From positions 1 to 19,411 of the forward strand of contig JAFTBA010000005.1 in the NCBI GenBank assembly GCA_017458545.1: DNA of 19,411 nucleotides. The letters are read 5' to 3'. Each line of letters begins with the position of its first letter. Positions within the stretch are counted from its first letter, which is position 1. The DNA is from Synergistaceae bacterium (GTDB lineage: Bacteria > Synergistota > Synergistia > Synergistales > Aminobacteriaceae). The notes under the pieces were generated by a model, which searched no databases, had not been told where the DNA came from, and saw only the letters and a list, made by a program, of their open reading frames with translations. Below, in pieces: positions 6,560 through 14,598 of the stretch. The translations under genes and the position numbers were made by a program.

Positions 6560-8164
6560 TTGGGAAATAATACTAAATTTTATGACTGGCAGCTCCGCGC
6601 ATACGCTCACATTAAAGACAATAACGCCGTCCTCTCTGCTCCTACAGGCTCAGGCAAAACCCTCGTAGCTTATTTATGGGCAGGTATTCTCAACATTGAC
6701 GGACAAATTAACTCTCAACCGGAAGCAAGACGCATAATTTTCACTGCACCCATTAAGGCTTTAAGCAACGAAAGATATTTAGACCTCAGACGAATGGGAC
6801 TCGATGTCGGTATCGAAACAGGCGATTTCAAACGCAACGAAGGCGCAGGTATCATCTGCTGCACTCAGGAAATATATACCATGAAATATGCCCGTGTTCC
6901 TAACCAGAAATTAATTGTTGACGAGTTCCACTACATATTCAATGACGAAAGCAGAACAAGAAATTATATTGACGGCATAAAGAACACTGATCCCGATACT
7001 CAAATACTCGTTATGTCAGCAACTTTAGGCGGTGTAAAAAACGTAGGCAGATATTTATCCGAAATATGCCGCAGAGATTTTGTCATTCACGCAGGACGTA
7101 AACGAATCACAGAGTTAATCTTTCAGCCAGATACCCCCGTTAAATTACATGAAATACATGACGCACTCGTGTTTCTGTTCTCGCAAAGAGGCGTTATTGA
7201 CCTGGCCGATATGATTTCGAGAACCAGAAAGCGAATCCCTCCCGAAAACGTTAAACGTATTGACGAACTCGCTAAAATTCTCGAAGTCAAAAGAACTTTA
7301 CCGTTCCTCTACAAAGGTGTAGGAGTCTATCACGGCAGTATGTTACCGAAAGAAAAATTACTGGTTGAATCGGCGTTCAGAGAAAGATTACTCGATGTTG
7401 TCTGCGGAACTAACGCGCTTGCTTTAGGGGTTAATCTTCCTGCGGAGTATGTTATTTTTGCACAGCTGGTCAACTACTATAACTATATGCCCATAACACG
7501 CAATGAGTTTTTACAGATGGCAGGACGCGCAGGACGTAAAGGACTCTTTGACCCGGGATATGTTACGTTCCTGAAGGACTCGGAATTTGAATGCGGACAT
7601 TTCAAGACAGGGGCAATCTTCCGTAAACTCATGGCTAAGGAAGCTGAACATGCTGTTATAAGATTAACGCCCTCATACGGAAGGCTGCTGCGTAATCAGG
7701 TGCTTATTGATGTCGAAGCAGAATACATAGCTGAATATTCACTGCCCTCAAGAAATGTCAACGAAGTCATGAGGGAAATGAAGTCCGGAATGAGAAAGAT
7801 TAATTTTCTTGCTAAAAGGCTCGTACGAAAAGGCAGCAGAGAAAGATTTTTGAAGATACTCGCTGAAATATGGTATGACGAAATGGAAATCGAAGAGAAC
7901 CTCGAAATGGCAAGGCTGTTTTTCGATGAAGGCAATCCCAGCGCGTTAATGGCCGCAAAATTAATCGTGCAGTATGAGAGAAATTACCTTCAGGCACTGC
8001 TGAAGATTAAGAGATTCGCTAACAGACTGCCGAGTAACAGACGTTTCAGACTGATGGACGAGTTGAATAAGACCGTCAACAGTATTGACCCTACGATTTA
8101 CGGTTTCGAGGAAAAGTTAGGAGAGATTGAAGCAGGACAGGTAAATAAAGCCTCCGAAGAATAG
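6560..8164 (+). CDS. Ski2-like superfamily 2 DEAD/DEAH-type helicase
   Basis: The protein is an ATP-dependent RNA or DNA helicase of about 534 residues. Numbering from TTG 6560: Walker A SAPTGSGKT (26-34), motif Ia APIKALSNERY (63-73, very like Ski2/Mtr4), motif II DEFH (121-124), motif III SAT (153-155), GTNALALGVNLPA (283-295) and motif VI QMAGRAGRKG (319-328). A mainly helical, charged C-terminal region of about 200 residues follows, without the arch domain of eukaryotic Mtr4. The frame is open back to ATG 6482, but that ATG lies inside the conserved 3' part of rnpB. The next usual start codon is TTG 6560, with an AAGG about 16 nt upstream; an ATT at 6551 is also possible. It is probably co-transcribed with rnpB. 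The substrate is unknown. Confidence 0.85.
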   Translation: MGNNTKFYDWQLRAYAHIKDNNAVLSAPTGSGKTLVAYLWAGILNIDGQINSQPEARRIIFTAPIKALSNERYLDLRRMGLDVGIETGDFKRNEGAGIICCTQEIYTMKYARVPNQKLIVDEFHYIFNDESRTRNYIDGIKNTDPDTQILVMSATLGGVKNVGRYLSEICRRDFVIHAGRKRITELIFQPDTPVKLHEIHDALVFLFSQRGVIDLADMISRTRKRIPPENVKRIDELAKILEVKRTLPFLYKGVGVYHGSMLPKEKLLVESAFRERLLDVVCGTNALALGVNLPAEYVIFAQLVNYYNYMPITRNEFLQMAGRAGRKGLFDPGYVTFLKDSEFECGHFKTGAIFRKLMAKEAEHAVIRLTPSYGRLLRNQVLIDVEAEYIAEYSLPSRNVNEVMREMKSGMRKINFLAKRLVRKGSRERFLKILAEIWYDEMEIEENLEMARLFFDEGNPSALMAAKLIVQYERNYLQALLKIKRFANRLPSNRRFRLMDELNKTVNSIDPTIYGFEEKLGEIEAGQVNKASEE

Positions 8165-8170
8165 TGTTAT

Positions 8171-8206
8171 AAAAATTCCCCCCTCTTAACGGTTAAAGGG
8201 GGGAAT
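8171..8206 (-). terminator. Terminator hairpin between convergent helicase and DUF2157 genes
   Basis: A perfect 10-bp stem ATTCCCCCCT (8175-8184) / AGGGGGGAAT (8197-8206) with an inner TTAA/TTAA extension is followed on the minus strand by T-rich sequence. It lies just after both stop codons. It has the correct U-tract only for the minus-strand DUF2157/metG operon; on the plus strand the hairpin is followed by A-rich sequence. Confidence 0.8.
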
Positions 8207-8215
8207 CAAAAAAAC

Positions 8216-9316
8216 TTAACGCTCAAAAAATTTCTTTATCTTCCCGAAAAATATTCCTGCCGTTACAAATATTACTCCGGTCAGCGTAAATCCCCATGCT
8301 TTAGGCAAGTAACCGAATAAATGATCAAAGAAATATCTTGACGCTAACAATGCACAAAACGTTATCCCTATTCCGTAATGACCCCTGTAAATATTCAGCA
8401 GCATTAACGCAGCAACAATTACGGCATTGATTACGGGGTAAACATTCCTTCCCGACGCAAATATCTCACCCCTCCAGAAATCAGGCCATGTCAGCAGCAG
8501 TCCGAACACTCCGAGCATTAACATACCCATCACAGCAGTGTCGCGCCATTTCGACATGAACGACATCACTGCCCCCGTAACAGTCAGAATGATTAGTGCC
8601 TCAGTTCCTCCTAAACACAGACTCATTCTCGAAGCCATTAACAGAACCGTCAGCAGCATGTTCAATGTGAACGCTGTCCTGTCCCTCGTTGCAAACCACG
8701 CTAGCCATAACGACAGCATTAACGCAAACGCCCTCACAGGTGCGAAAAATTCGGCTATAGGTATTCTCGCAGTCCTCACGAAATACAAAGCAAATGCGTT
8801 TACAGCGTCAGCCTCATTCATCCATATCAATGACAAAAACTGAGCCAAATACATTTGCCATTCATCGCGCGCTAACACTGACGTTATTATCACTTCAGCA
8901 ATCCACCAGCCCAGTATCTCCCCAAACGTCATGTAGTAATCGTACATGTGCGTTATGAGATATATACCTGCCCCGAATATTCCGCTCGCTAAAAGCAGAA
9001 ATGCCCTTCCGGTTTTAGTGCTGCGCCCCGTCAAAAAATATGCACATAATGACGCTGCATATACCCCTGCAATCAGGCACACACGGAAAAATTTATCGAG
9101 TTCATGCCAGTGAGCCATCACAAAACTCACTGCTCCGAGTCCCAAAAGTATTCCTCCTGCAGTAAGCATTATCGCCCTGAGATTGCTCGCTTTGACATCG
9201 TAGAGTGAGAGTATTTTTGCTGACTGCTCATCGCTTATTATTCCCTCGTCTACCCATACAACTGTCTCTGCGTTAAGGAAGTCCATCTCCCTCCTTTTGA
9301 TTTTTGACAACGCCAT
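8216..9316 (-). CDS. DUF2157 domain-containing integral membrane protein
   Basis: The 366-residue protein has a soluble N-terminal segment (about 1-45, including WVDEGIISDEQSAKIL, typical of DUF2157) followed by about ten hydrophobic segments, beginning with AIMLTAGGILLGLGAVSFVMA. Function of the family is unknown; it is predicted to sit in the cytoplasmic membrane. The ATG at 9316 lies two nt after the metG stop and is preceded by GGGTGAG, so it is likely translated by coupling to metG. An internal ATG at 9286 has GGAGGGAG directly before it, but the spacing is too short to be preferred. Confidence 0.8.
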   Translation of the reverse strand: MALSKIKRREMDFLNAETVVWVDEGIISDEQSAKILSLYDVKASNLRAIMLTAGGILLGLGAVSFVMAHWHELDKFFRVCLIAGVYAASLCAYFLTGRSTKTGRAFLLLASGIFGAGIYLITHMYDYYMTFGEILGWWIAEVIITSVLARDEWQMYLAQFLSLIWMNEADAVNAFALYFVRTARIPIAEFFAPVRAFALMLSLWLAWFATRDRTAFTLNMLLTVLLMASRMSLCLGGTEALIILTVTGAVMSFMSKWRDTAVMGMLMLGVFGLLLTWPDFWRGEIFASGRNVYPVINAVIVAALMLLNIYRGHYGIGITFCALLASRYFFDHLFGYLPKAWGFTLTGVIFVTAGIFFGKIKKFFER

Positions 9317-9318
9317 AA

Positions 9319-11259
9319 CTAACTCACCCGACTCCCAAGCGGTATAGTCTTGTCTTCAGGTTCTACAAGTGTGAGCTGTTCCGATACTCCGTCCTTTTTA
9401 ACGCTGGCGGCAAGTATCATGCCGTTGCTCTCAACACCGCATAATTTCACGGGCTTCAGGTTAGTTACGAGGATTACCGTTTTGCCGATGAGCTCTTCAG
9501 TTGAGAAGAATGCTTTTATCCCTGAACATACTGTGCGTTTCTCGTAGCCTAAATCAACTTCGAGCTTGTAGAGTTTTTTCGACTTAGGGATTTCCTCGCA
9601 CTTGGTTATTCTTGCTACTCTCATCTCTACCGTTCTGAAATCGTCTATGCTGATTTCGGCTTCGTGTTCAACAGGTGCTGAATTGTTCTGTTCTTCCTGC
9701 AATTTCTTTTCCTCCTTTGATTTCTTCCATGCTTCAATGTCGATTCGCGGGTATAACACTTCCGATGTCCCTATCGTTCTGCCTGAACCTTCGCCCCATT
9801 TGAACGAGTCATACTGAGCTTTAGATGGGTCATCGTTTATGCCTAACTGAGTCCAGATTCGTTTAGCAGTATCGGGCATTACGGGAGCTATGAGCATTGC
9901 CGAGAGTCTCAGCGACTCATAGAGATTCAGCAGCACAAAGTCTAAACGTTCACCCTGCGACTCATCCTTAGCGAGTTTCCACGGGGCTGTCTCGTCAATA
10001 AACTTGTTCGACCTCCCTATGAACTCCCATATCGTTTTGAGTGCCTCATCGAAAGCGTAATCATTCATAGCTTCATCGACACGTTCAAGGACTTTTGATG
10101 ATAATTCGCTGAGTTCCGATTTTGTTTCGGAACATGAAGGTACTAAACCGCCCCTGTAACTCCTAATCATCTGCAATGTTCTGTTGAGTAAATTGCCTAA
10201 GTCGTTAGCGAGGTCGCTGTTGATTCTTCCGACAAGTGCAAGTTCGGAAAAATCACCGTCATTCCCGAAAGGCACTTCGCGTAACAGGAAATACCTGAAC
10301 GGATCTAAGCCGTACTCTTTAACCGTTTTGAAGGGGTCAACGACATTATGTTTGGACTTGCTCATTTTCTCGCCGTCAACAGTCCACCAGCCGTGAGCAA
10401 AAATTTCAACGGGCAAATTTATTCCGAGTGCCAGCAGCATTAACGGCCATATCACGCAGTGGAAACGGATAATATCTTTGCCGACCATATGCCTTACGTG
10501 AGGCCACCAGTAATTGAATTTTTCGGGGTCATCGAGGTAACCTGCTGACGTAACATAATTCACGAGCGCGTCAAACCAAACGTAAACAACATGTTTTTCA
10601 TCGCCAGGAACAGGTATACCCCATTTGAGGCTTGTGCGTGAAACTGATTGATCTCTGACTCCGCTTCTGAGAAAACTCATTATCTCGTTGTAACGTATCT
10701 TAGGCATTACGGCCTTGAGATTTTTCTCGTAGTAATCAATGAGCTGAGGGACATATTTTGAAGCTCTGAAGAAATAGCTTTCCTCTTCCATTACTGTCAA
10801 GGGTCTTCCGCAGTCGGGGCATGTTTTGTTAGGGCCCATGCTTGACTCCGGAACGTATGTTTCATCAGGTATGCAGTAGTACCCTGAATAAGTCCCTTTG
10901 TAAATGTCGCCCTGTTCGATTAACTTAGCGAATATTGCCTGAACAGTTTTGATGTGACGTTCCTCAGTTGTACGAATGAAATCATCATTGCTTGCGTTAA
11001 GGAGTTTGCATAAATCCCTGAACGTCTGATGAATCCTGTCGACAAACTGCTGAGGTGTTTCACCTTTTGCTTCGGCAGCAGCCTGAATTTTCTGGCCGTG
11101 TTCGTCAGTACCCGTCAGAAAACGTACATCATAACCCTTCATTCTTTTGTAACGGGCTATAGCATCACATGCTGTTGTCGTATAGGCATGGCCTATATGG
11201 GGAATATCGTTGACATAATATATAGGTGTTGTGATATAAAACCGTTTAGGATTTTCCAT
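9319..11259 (-). CDS. metG: Methionine-tRNA ligase with C-terminal tRNA-binding domain
   Basis: This class I synthetase charges tRNA-Met in the cytoplasm. The start is the ATG at 11259 (MENPKRFYITTPIYY), preceded by AAGGAAGG at 10 nt; the frame extends 19 codons further without a ribosome binding site. PHIGHAY is the HIGH signature and EKMSKSKHN the KMSKS loop. The zinc-knuckle insertion has one Cys in YYCIPDETY and two in TCPDCGRPL; the partner of the first Cys is Asp, so only three of the four usual ligands are present. An anticodon-binding helical domain follows, then a Lys/Glu-rich linker and an EMAP/Trbp111-like OB fold (starting IDDFRTVEMRVA) at the C-terminus. At 646 residues it is normal for this subfamily. 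It is divergent from dprA with only 43 bp between starts, and no T-box leader fits in that space. Confidence 0.97.
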   Translation of the reverse strand: MENPKRFYITTPIYYVNDIPHIGHAYTTTACDAIARYKRMKGYDVRFLTGTDEHGQKIQAAAEAKGETPQQFVDRIHQTFRDLCKLLNASNDDFIRTTEERHIKTVQAIFAKLIEQGDIYKGTYSGYYCIPDETYVPESSMGPNKTCPDCGRPLTVMEEESYFFRASKYVPQLIDYYEKNLKAVMPKIRYNEIMSFLRSGVRDQSVSRTSLKWGIPVPGDEKHVVYVWFDALVNYVTSAGYLDDPEKFNYWWPHVRHMVGKDIIRFHCVIWPLMLLALGINLPVEIFAHGWWTVDGEKMSKSKHNVVDPFKTVKEYGLDPFRYFLLREVPFGNDGDFSELALVGRINSDLANDLGNLLNRTLQMIRSYRGGLVPSCSETKSELSELSSKVLERVDEAMNDYAFDEALKTIWEFIGRSNKFIDETAPWKLAKDESQGERLDFVLLNLYESLRLSAMLIAPVMPDTAKRIWTQLGINDDPSKAQYDSFKWGEGSGRTIGTSEVLYPRIDIEAWKKSKEEKKLQEEQNNSAPVEHEAEISIDDFRTVEMRVARITKCEEIPKSKKLYKLEVDLGYEKRTVCSGIKAFFSTEELIGKTVILVTNLKPVKLCGVESNGMILAASVKKDGVSEQLTLVEPEDKTIPLGSRVS

Positions 11260-11302
11260 AAAGTTACTACCTTCCTTCAAAAATTTGTGGTTAAATAATA
11301 GC

Positions 11303-12385
11303 ATGAATGAAATCACAACAGCAGCTATTTTATTGAACGCATCATACGCAACTCAAAAAATTTTCTCTAACCTCTGCAGAGGCCATGAACCCTGCGAGTT
11401 ATGGAAGAGTGAGTCGCTGTGGAATGAAATAGGACTCACACCGGCAATGAAACAGAAACTTTCACGTTTGCTTTATGATGACTGGGCGAAACGTGAACTT
11501 GAACGCACTGAAAATTTCAATGCGCGTTTCATTACGTCATATGATTTGGATTATCCTGCCAGATTATTGGAACTCAGAAAACCTCCCATAGGTCTTTACG
11601 TTAAAGGCTCAGTGAATCTCACACTCCCTTCAATCGCAATCGTAGGTACACGGAAATGTTCAGCTTATGCCGAAGGTGTAGCCTTTAATCTCGGAAAGGC
11701 CCTTGCTCAGGCAGGTATTACCACTATAAGCGGAGGTGCAAGCGGAATCGATACTGCAGGCCACAGGGGAGTACTTTCAGTGAACGGTGTAACGGTTGTA
11801 GTTTTCGGGACTGGACTCGATAAGTGTTACCCTGCAGCTAACAGGGACTTGTTTGCGCGAATACTTGAGAGGGGTGCATGGGTCTCTGAATATCCTTTCG
11901 GCACGGGCGGTAAGGGATGGCGTTTTACTGACAGGGACAGGCTTATAGCAGCTATATCATCGACAGTAGTAATAGCCGAGTCGCCTGAGGGCGGAGGAGC
12001 AATGCACACGGCTCGTATAGGTATTGAGACAGGTCGTGAAGTCTGGTCTATACCCGGAAGAATAACCGATGAAGTGAGTCGGGGTACTAACATGCTGATG
12101 AACGAGGGATCTAAAACTCTTTTCGACATAAACAGTTTCATCAATATCATTAAGGGTGAGCATGTTCAGGTTGATATTAATTTTGATGTTGAAGATGCTG
12201 AAGCTCCTGAATTAACGGACAGTGAAAAAATAATATATTCACTTCTCAGGCATAACGGAGGACGTACAACCGATGAACTTATGATTGAGAGCAGTCTCGA
12301 TATATGGGAAGTTCAGACGGCATTAACATGTCTTGAGGCCGAAGGGCTTATCGCAAACTCATTTGGAAGATACTCAGTGTGCTAG
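11303..12385 (+). CDS. dprA: DNA-processing protein DprA (Smf)
   Basis: DprA binds incoming single-stranded DNA and loads RecA during natural transformation. The 360-residue protein has an N-terminal helical region (about 1-75), a Rossmann-like DprA core with IVGTRKCSAYAE, SGGASGIDTAGHRG, VVFGTGLDKCYPAANR and SEYPFGT, then EGGGAMHTAR and SRGTNMLMNEGSK. A winged-helix domain follows (from LTDSEKIIYSLL to the C-terminus). The usual RNR of the core reads RDR here (FTDRDRLIAAIS). The ATG at 11303 was chosen because an in-frame TTG at 11285 adds six residues lacking family similarity. No ribosome binding site precedes the ATG and an AT-rich -10-like TAAATAAT ends 5 nt upstream, so a very short or absent leader is possible. 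It overlaps no neighbour. Confidence 0.95.
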   Translation: MNEITTAAILLNASYATQKIFSNLCRGHEPCELWKSESLWNEIGLTPAMKQKLSRLLYDDWAKRELERTENFNARFITSYDLDYPARLLELRKPPIGLYVKGSVNLTLPSIAIVGTRKCSAYAEGVAFNLGKALAQAGITTISGGASGIDTAGHRGVLSVNGVTVVVFGTGLDKCYPAANRDLFARILERGAWVSEYPFGTGGKGWRFTDRDRLIAAISSTVVIAESPEGGGAMHTARIGIETGREVWSIPGRITDEVSRGTNMLMNEGSKTLFDINSFINIIKGEHVQVDINFDVEDAEAPELTDSEKIIYSLLRHNGGRTTDELMIESSLDIWEVQTALTCLEAEGLIANSFGRYSVC

Positions 12386-12444
12386 AATTTTCTCTGATTT
12401 AATCGGCAAAATAACAAAATTTCTCAAGGGGGAATGCTTAAAGC

Positions 12445-12846
12445 ATGAACTTCAAGCAGATTATTCTATACGGTATATGCGGAGTCTTAACGACTCTGAT
12501 TGATATTATTGCTTACTGGGCTGTCTCGCGGGTATTCGGTGTTTCGGTTGTAACTTCAACGGTTATTGCATGGCTGGTTGCAGTTTTCTTTGCATACTGG
12601 TCGAACAGAAAATATGTTTTCGAGAGTAAAGCGACATCATTTTTCGCAGTAATTTTCGAGGCAGTTTACTTTTTTGCGTGCAGGATTGCTACGGGGGTAC
12701 TTGACGTAGTGATAATGTATTTGTTCGCAGACCTTGCAGGCTTGAATGACGTTATCGTTAAAACAGTATCGAACATCATCGTTATTATACTCAACTACGT
12801 AGCAAGCAAGATGTTTATCTTCAAGGAAAGGAAAAGTAATTCATGA
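12445..12846 (+). CDS. GtrA-like family membrane protein
   Basis: The 133-residue protein has four hydrophobic helices (about 5-25, 34-52, 67-90, 100-122), an N-terminal FxxYGICGVLTTLID and a central WSNRKYVFES, all typical of the GtrA family (PF04138). Members are thought to help move polyprenyl-linked sugars across the membrane in O-antigen, teichoic acid or arabinogalactan glycosylation. No glycosyltransferase is nearby, so its role here is open. AAGGGGG precedes the ATG by 12 nt. Its TGA overlaps the ATG of the adenine deaminase gene (ATGA), suggesting translational coupling. Confidence 0.88.
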   Translation: MNFKQIILYGICGVLTTLIDIIAYWAVSRVFGVSVVTSTVIAWLVAVFFAYWSNRKYVFESKATSFFAVIFEAVYFFACRIATGVLDVVIMYLFADLAGLNDVIVKTVSNIIVIILNYVASKMFIFKERKSNS

Positions 12847-14564
12847 ACAGGTTAGCAGCAGCGGCAAGAGGAGATATACCGTCCGATTTAGTTATACACA
12901 ACGCCAGGGTAGCAAACATATTCACGCAGGAATACGAGTTAGCCGATGTCGCAGTATATTCGGGAAGGATCGCAGGTATAGGTCAGAATTACAGCGGTCT
13001 TGTGAACTTTGACGCTGAAGGCCGTGCATTGATACCCGGGATGATTGACGGTCACATTCACATTGAGGACACGATGATGACTCCGCAGGCATTTGCATAC
13101 ACTGCGGCATTGCACGGAACATCTGCTGTAATGGCTGACCCTCACGAAATCTCTAACGCTCTGGGAATGTCAGGACTCGAATACATGTTCAAAGCGTCTC
13201 AGGGTTTACCTGTCGATATATTCTACGGAGCACCTTCATGCGTACCTGCGAGCGATTTCGAGACACCTTATGAGGAACTCGACATGACAGCGATAAAGTT
13301 AATGTTTGACCGCAAAATGACTCAGCATTTAGGTGAGATGATGAATTTTCCTGCTGTAATAGCAGGAGATGCTGAAGCATGGGGGAAAATTCTCGCTGCC
13401 GGCGACGTGCCTTTAACGGGACATGCTCCCGGAGTTTCGGGCAAAGCACTTAACGCTTACATGTCGAGCGGCATAAATTCAGACCATGAATGCACGACAT
13501 TGGACGAGGCAAAGGAAAAATTATCGCGCGGAATGTGGCTGATGATTCGTGAAGGTGCTTCGTTCTTAGACCTGAAGACATTATTGCCGCTGGTTAAGGA
13601 TAATCCGTTAAACGCAGCGAGATGTATGGCGGTTAGCGATGACATAACAGCGAGGTATTTGCTGGAGCGCGGCCACATGGACGAAAAGATGAGGATAATG
13701 ATTCGTGAAGGTCTTAATCCTTTCACTGCACTGAGAATGGTAACGCTGAGTCCTGCGGAATACTTCAGGCTCTACAACAGGGGGATAATAGCTCCCGGTA
13801 AAATCGCGGACTTCACGATACTTGACGCAGAGGAGATGAATGAATCGTTTAAGATTCATTCAGTGTGGAAGAACGGACTTCAGGTAGTGCGTGATGATGA
13901 TGTGTTTGCAGTGAATGATTCCGAGAATCTTGCTCCCGTAACAAAAGTAAGAGTCAAAAAGATTCCTTCAGCCGAACAGATCCGTGTTCGTTCAGACGGC
14001 TCAATGATGAACGTAATCGGAGTCACTGAAGGAACAGTGATTACCCGTACATTGCAGGTTAAGCCTAAAACTGTTGACGGTTATGCAGCTGCGGACTCAG
14101 AGAACGACATAGCCAAGATAGTAGTACTTGAACGCCACAGGGACACGGGGAGATTCGGAGTAGGTTTCGTGAAAGGACTTGGTATTAAGCGCGGAGCAGT
14201 AGGTTCATCGGTAGCACATGACGCACATAATTTTGTTGTTGCAGGAGCAGATGATGAGTCGATAGTTACTGCGTTAAAGAGGCTTGCCGAAATGGGCGGA
14301 GGCTTAGTTGTTACTGACGGCCATGAGCTGAAAGCATCGTTTGCATTGCCCATAGGCGGATTGATGAGTTACTTACCGCCTGAGAGGGTGAGCAGTGAAC
14401 TTACCGATATGGAGAACGCGGCAGGGACACTCGGAGTGAGGATAGCACATCCGTTTATGGTACTGTCGTTTTTATGCCTGAGTGTTATACCTGAACTGAG
14501 AATCACTGATTTAGGTTATGTTGACATAACTAAGGGAGGAATACAGGAAGTTTTTGTGAGATAA
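12843..14564 (+). CDS. ade: Adenine deaminase
   Basis: This metal-dependent amidohydrolase converts adenine to hypoxanthine and ammonia in purine salvage. The 573-residue length fits the family. Metal-site motifs are GHIHIEDTMMTP (70-81), ADPHEISNALG (98-108), LTGHAPGVSGKALNAY (191-206) and SDHECTT (213-219). The catalytic aspartates lie in SDD (265-267). In well-known members this last motif reads TDDKHP or TDDRHP; here the residues after DD are ITA. The C-terminal half has SSVAHDAHN, VTDGHELKASFALPIGG and LSFLCLSVIPELRITD, as expected. It overlaps gtrA by 4 nt and precedes the purine permease gene by 34 nt, a natural functional pair. Confidence 0.95.
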   Translation: MNRLAAAARGDIPSDLVIHNARVANIFTQEYELADVAVYSGRIAGIGQNYSGLVNFDAEGRALIPGMIDGHIHIEDTMMTPQAFAYTAALHGTSAVMADPHEISNALGMSGLEYMFKASQGLPVDIFYGAPSCVPASDFETPYEELDMTAIKLMFDRKMTQHLGEMMNFPAVIAGDAEAWGKILAAGDVPLTGHAPGVSGKALNAYMSSGINSDHECTTLDEAKEKLSRGMWLMIREGASFLDLKTLLPLVKDNPLNAARCMAVSDDITARYLLERGHMDEKMRIMIREGLNPFTALRMVTLSPAEYFRLYNRGIIAPGKIADFTILDAEEMNESFKIHSVWKNGLQVVRDDDVFAVNDSENLAPVTKVRVKKIPSAEQIRVRSDGSMMNVIGVTEGTVITRTLQVKPKTVDGYAAADSENDIAKIVVLERHRDTGRFGVGFVKGLGIKRGAVGSSVAHDAHNFVVAGADDESIVTALKRLAEMGGGLVVTDGHELKASFALPIGGLMSYLPPERVSSELTDMENAAGTLGVRIAHPFMVLSFLCLSVIPELRITDLGYVDITKGGIQEVFVR

Positions 14565-14598
14565 TTAGGGTTCATTTTTTTATGGAGCGTGATAAGTA

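Noticed and set aside
11285..11302. Upstream TTG start for dprA
   Set aside because: It adds only WLNNS-type residues without similarity and has no ribosome binding site; ATG 11303 fits the family N-terminus.
11260..11302. T-box or SAM riboswitch upstream of metG
   Set aside because: Only 43 bp separate metG and dprA starts, and no T-box or S-box sequence is present.
12386..12444. Purine riboswitch ahead of the gtrA-ade-permease unit
   Set aside because: The 59-bp gap is too short for the aptamer, and none of its conserved loop sequences is present there or in the ade-permease gap.
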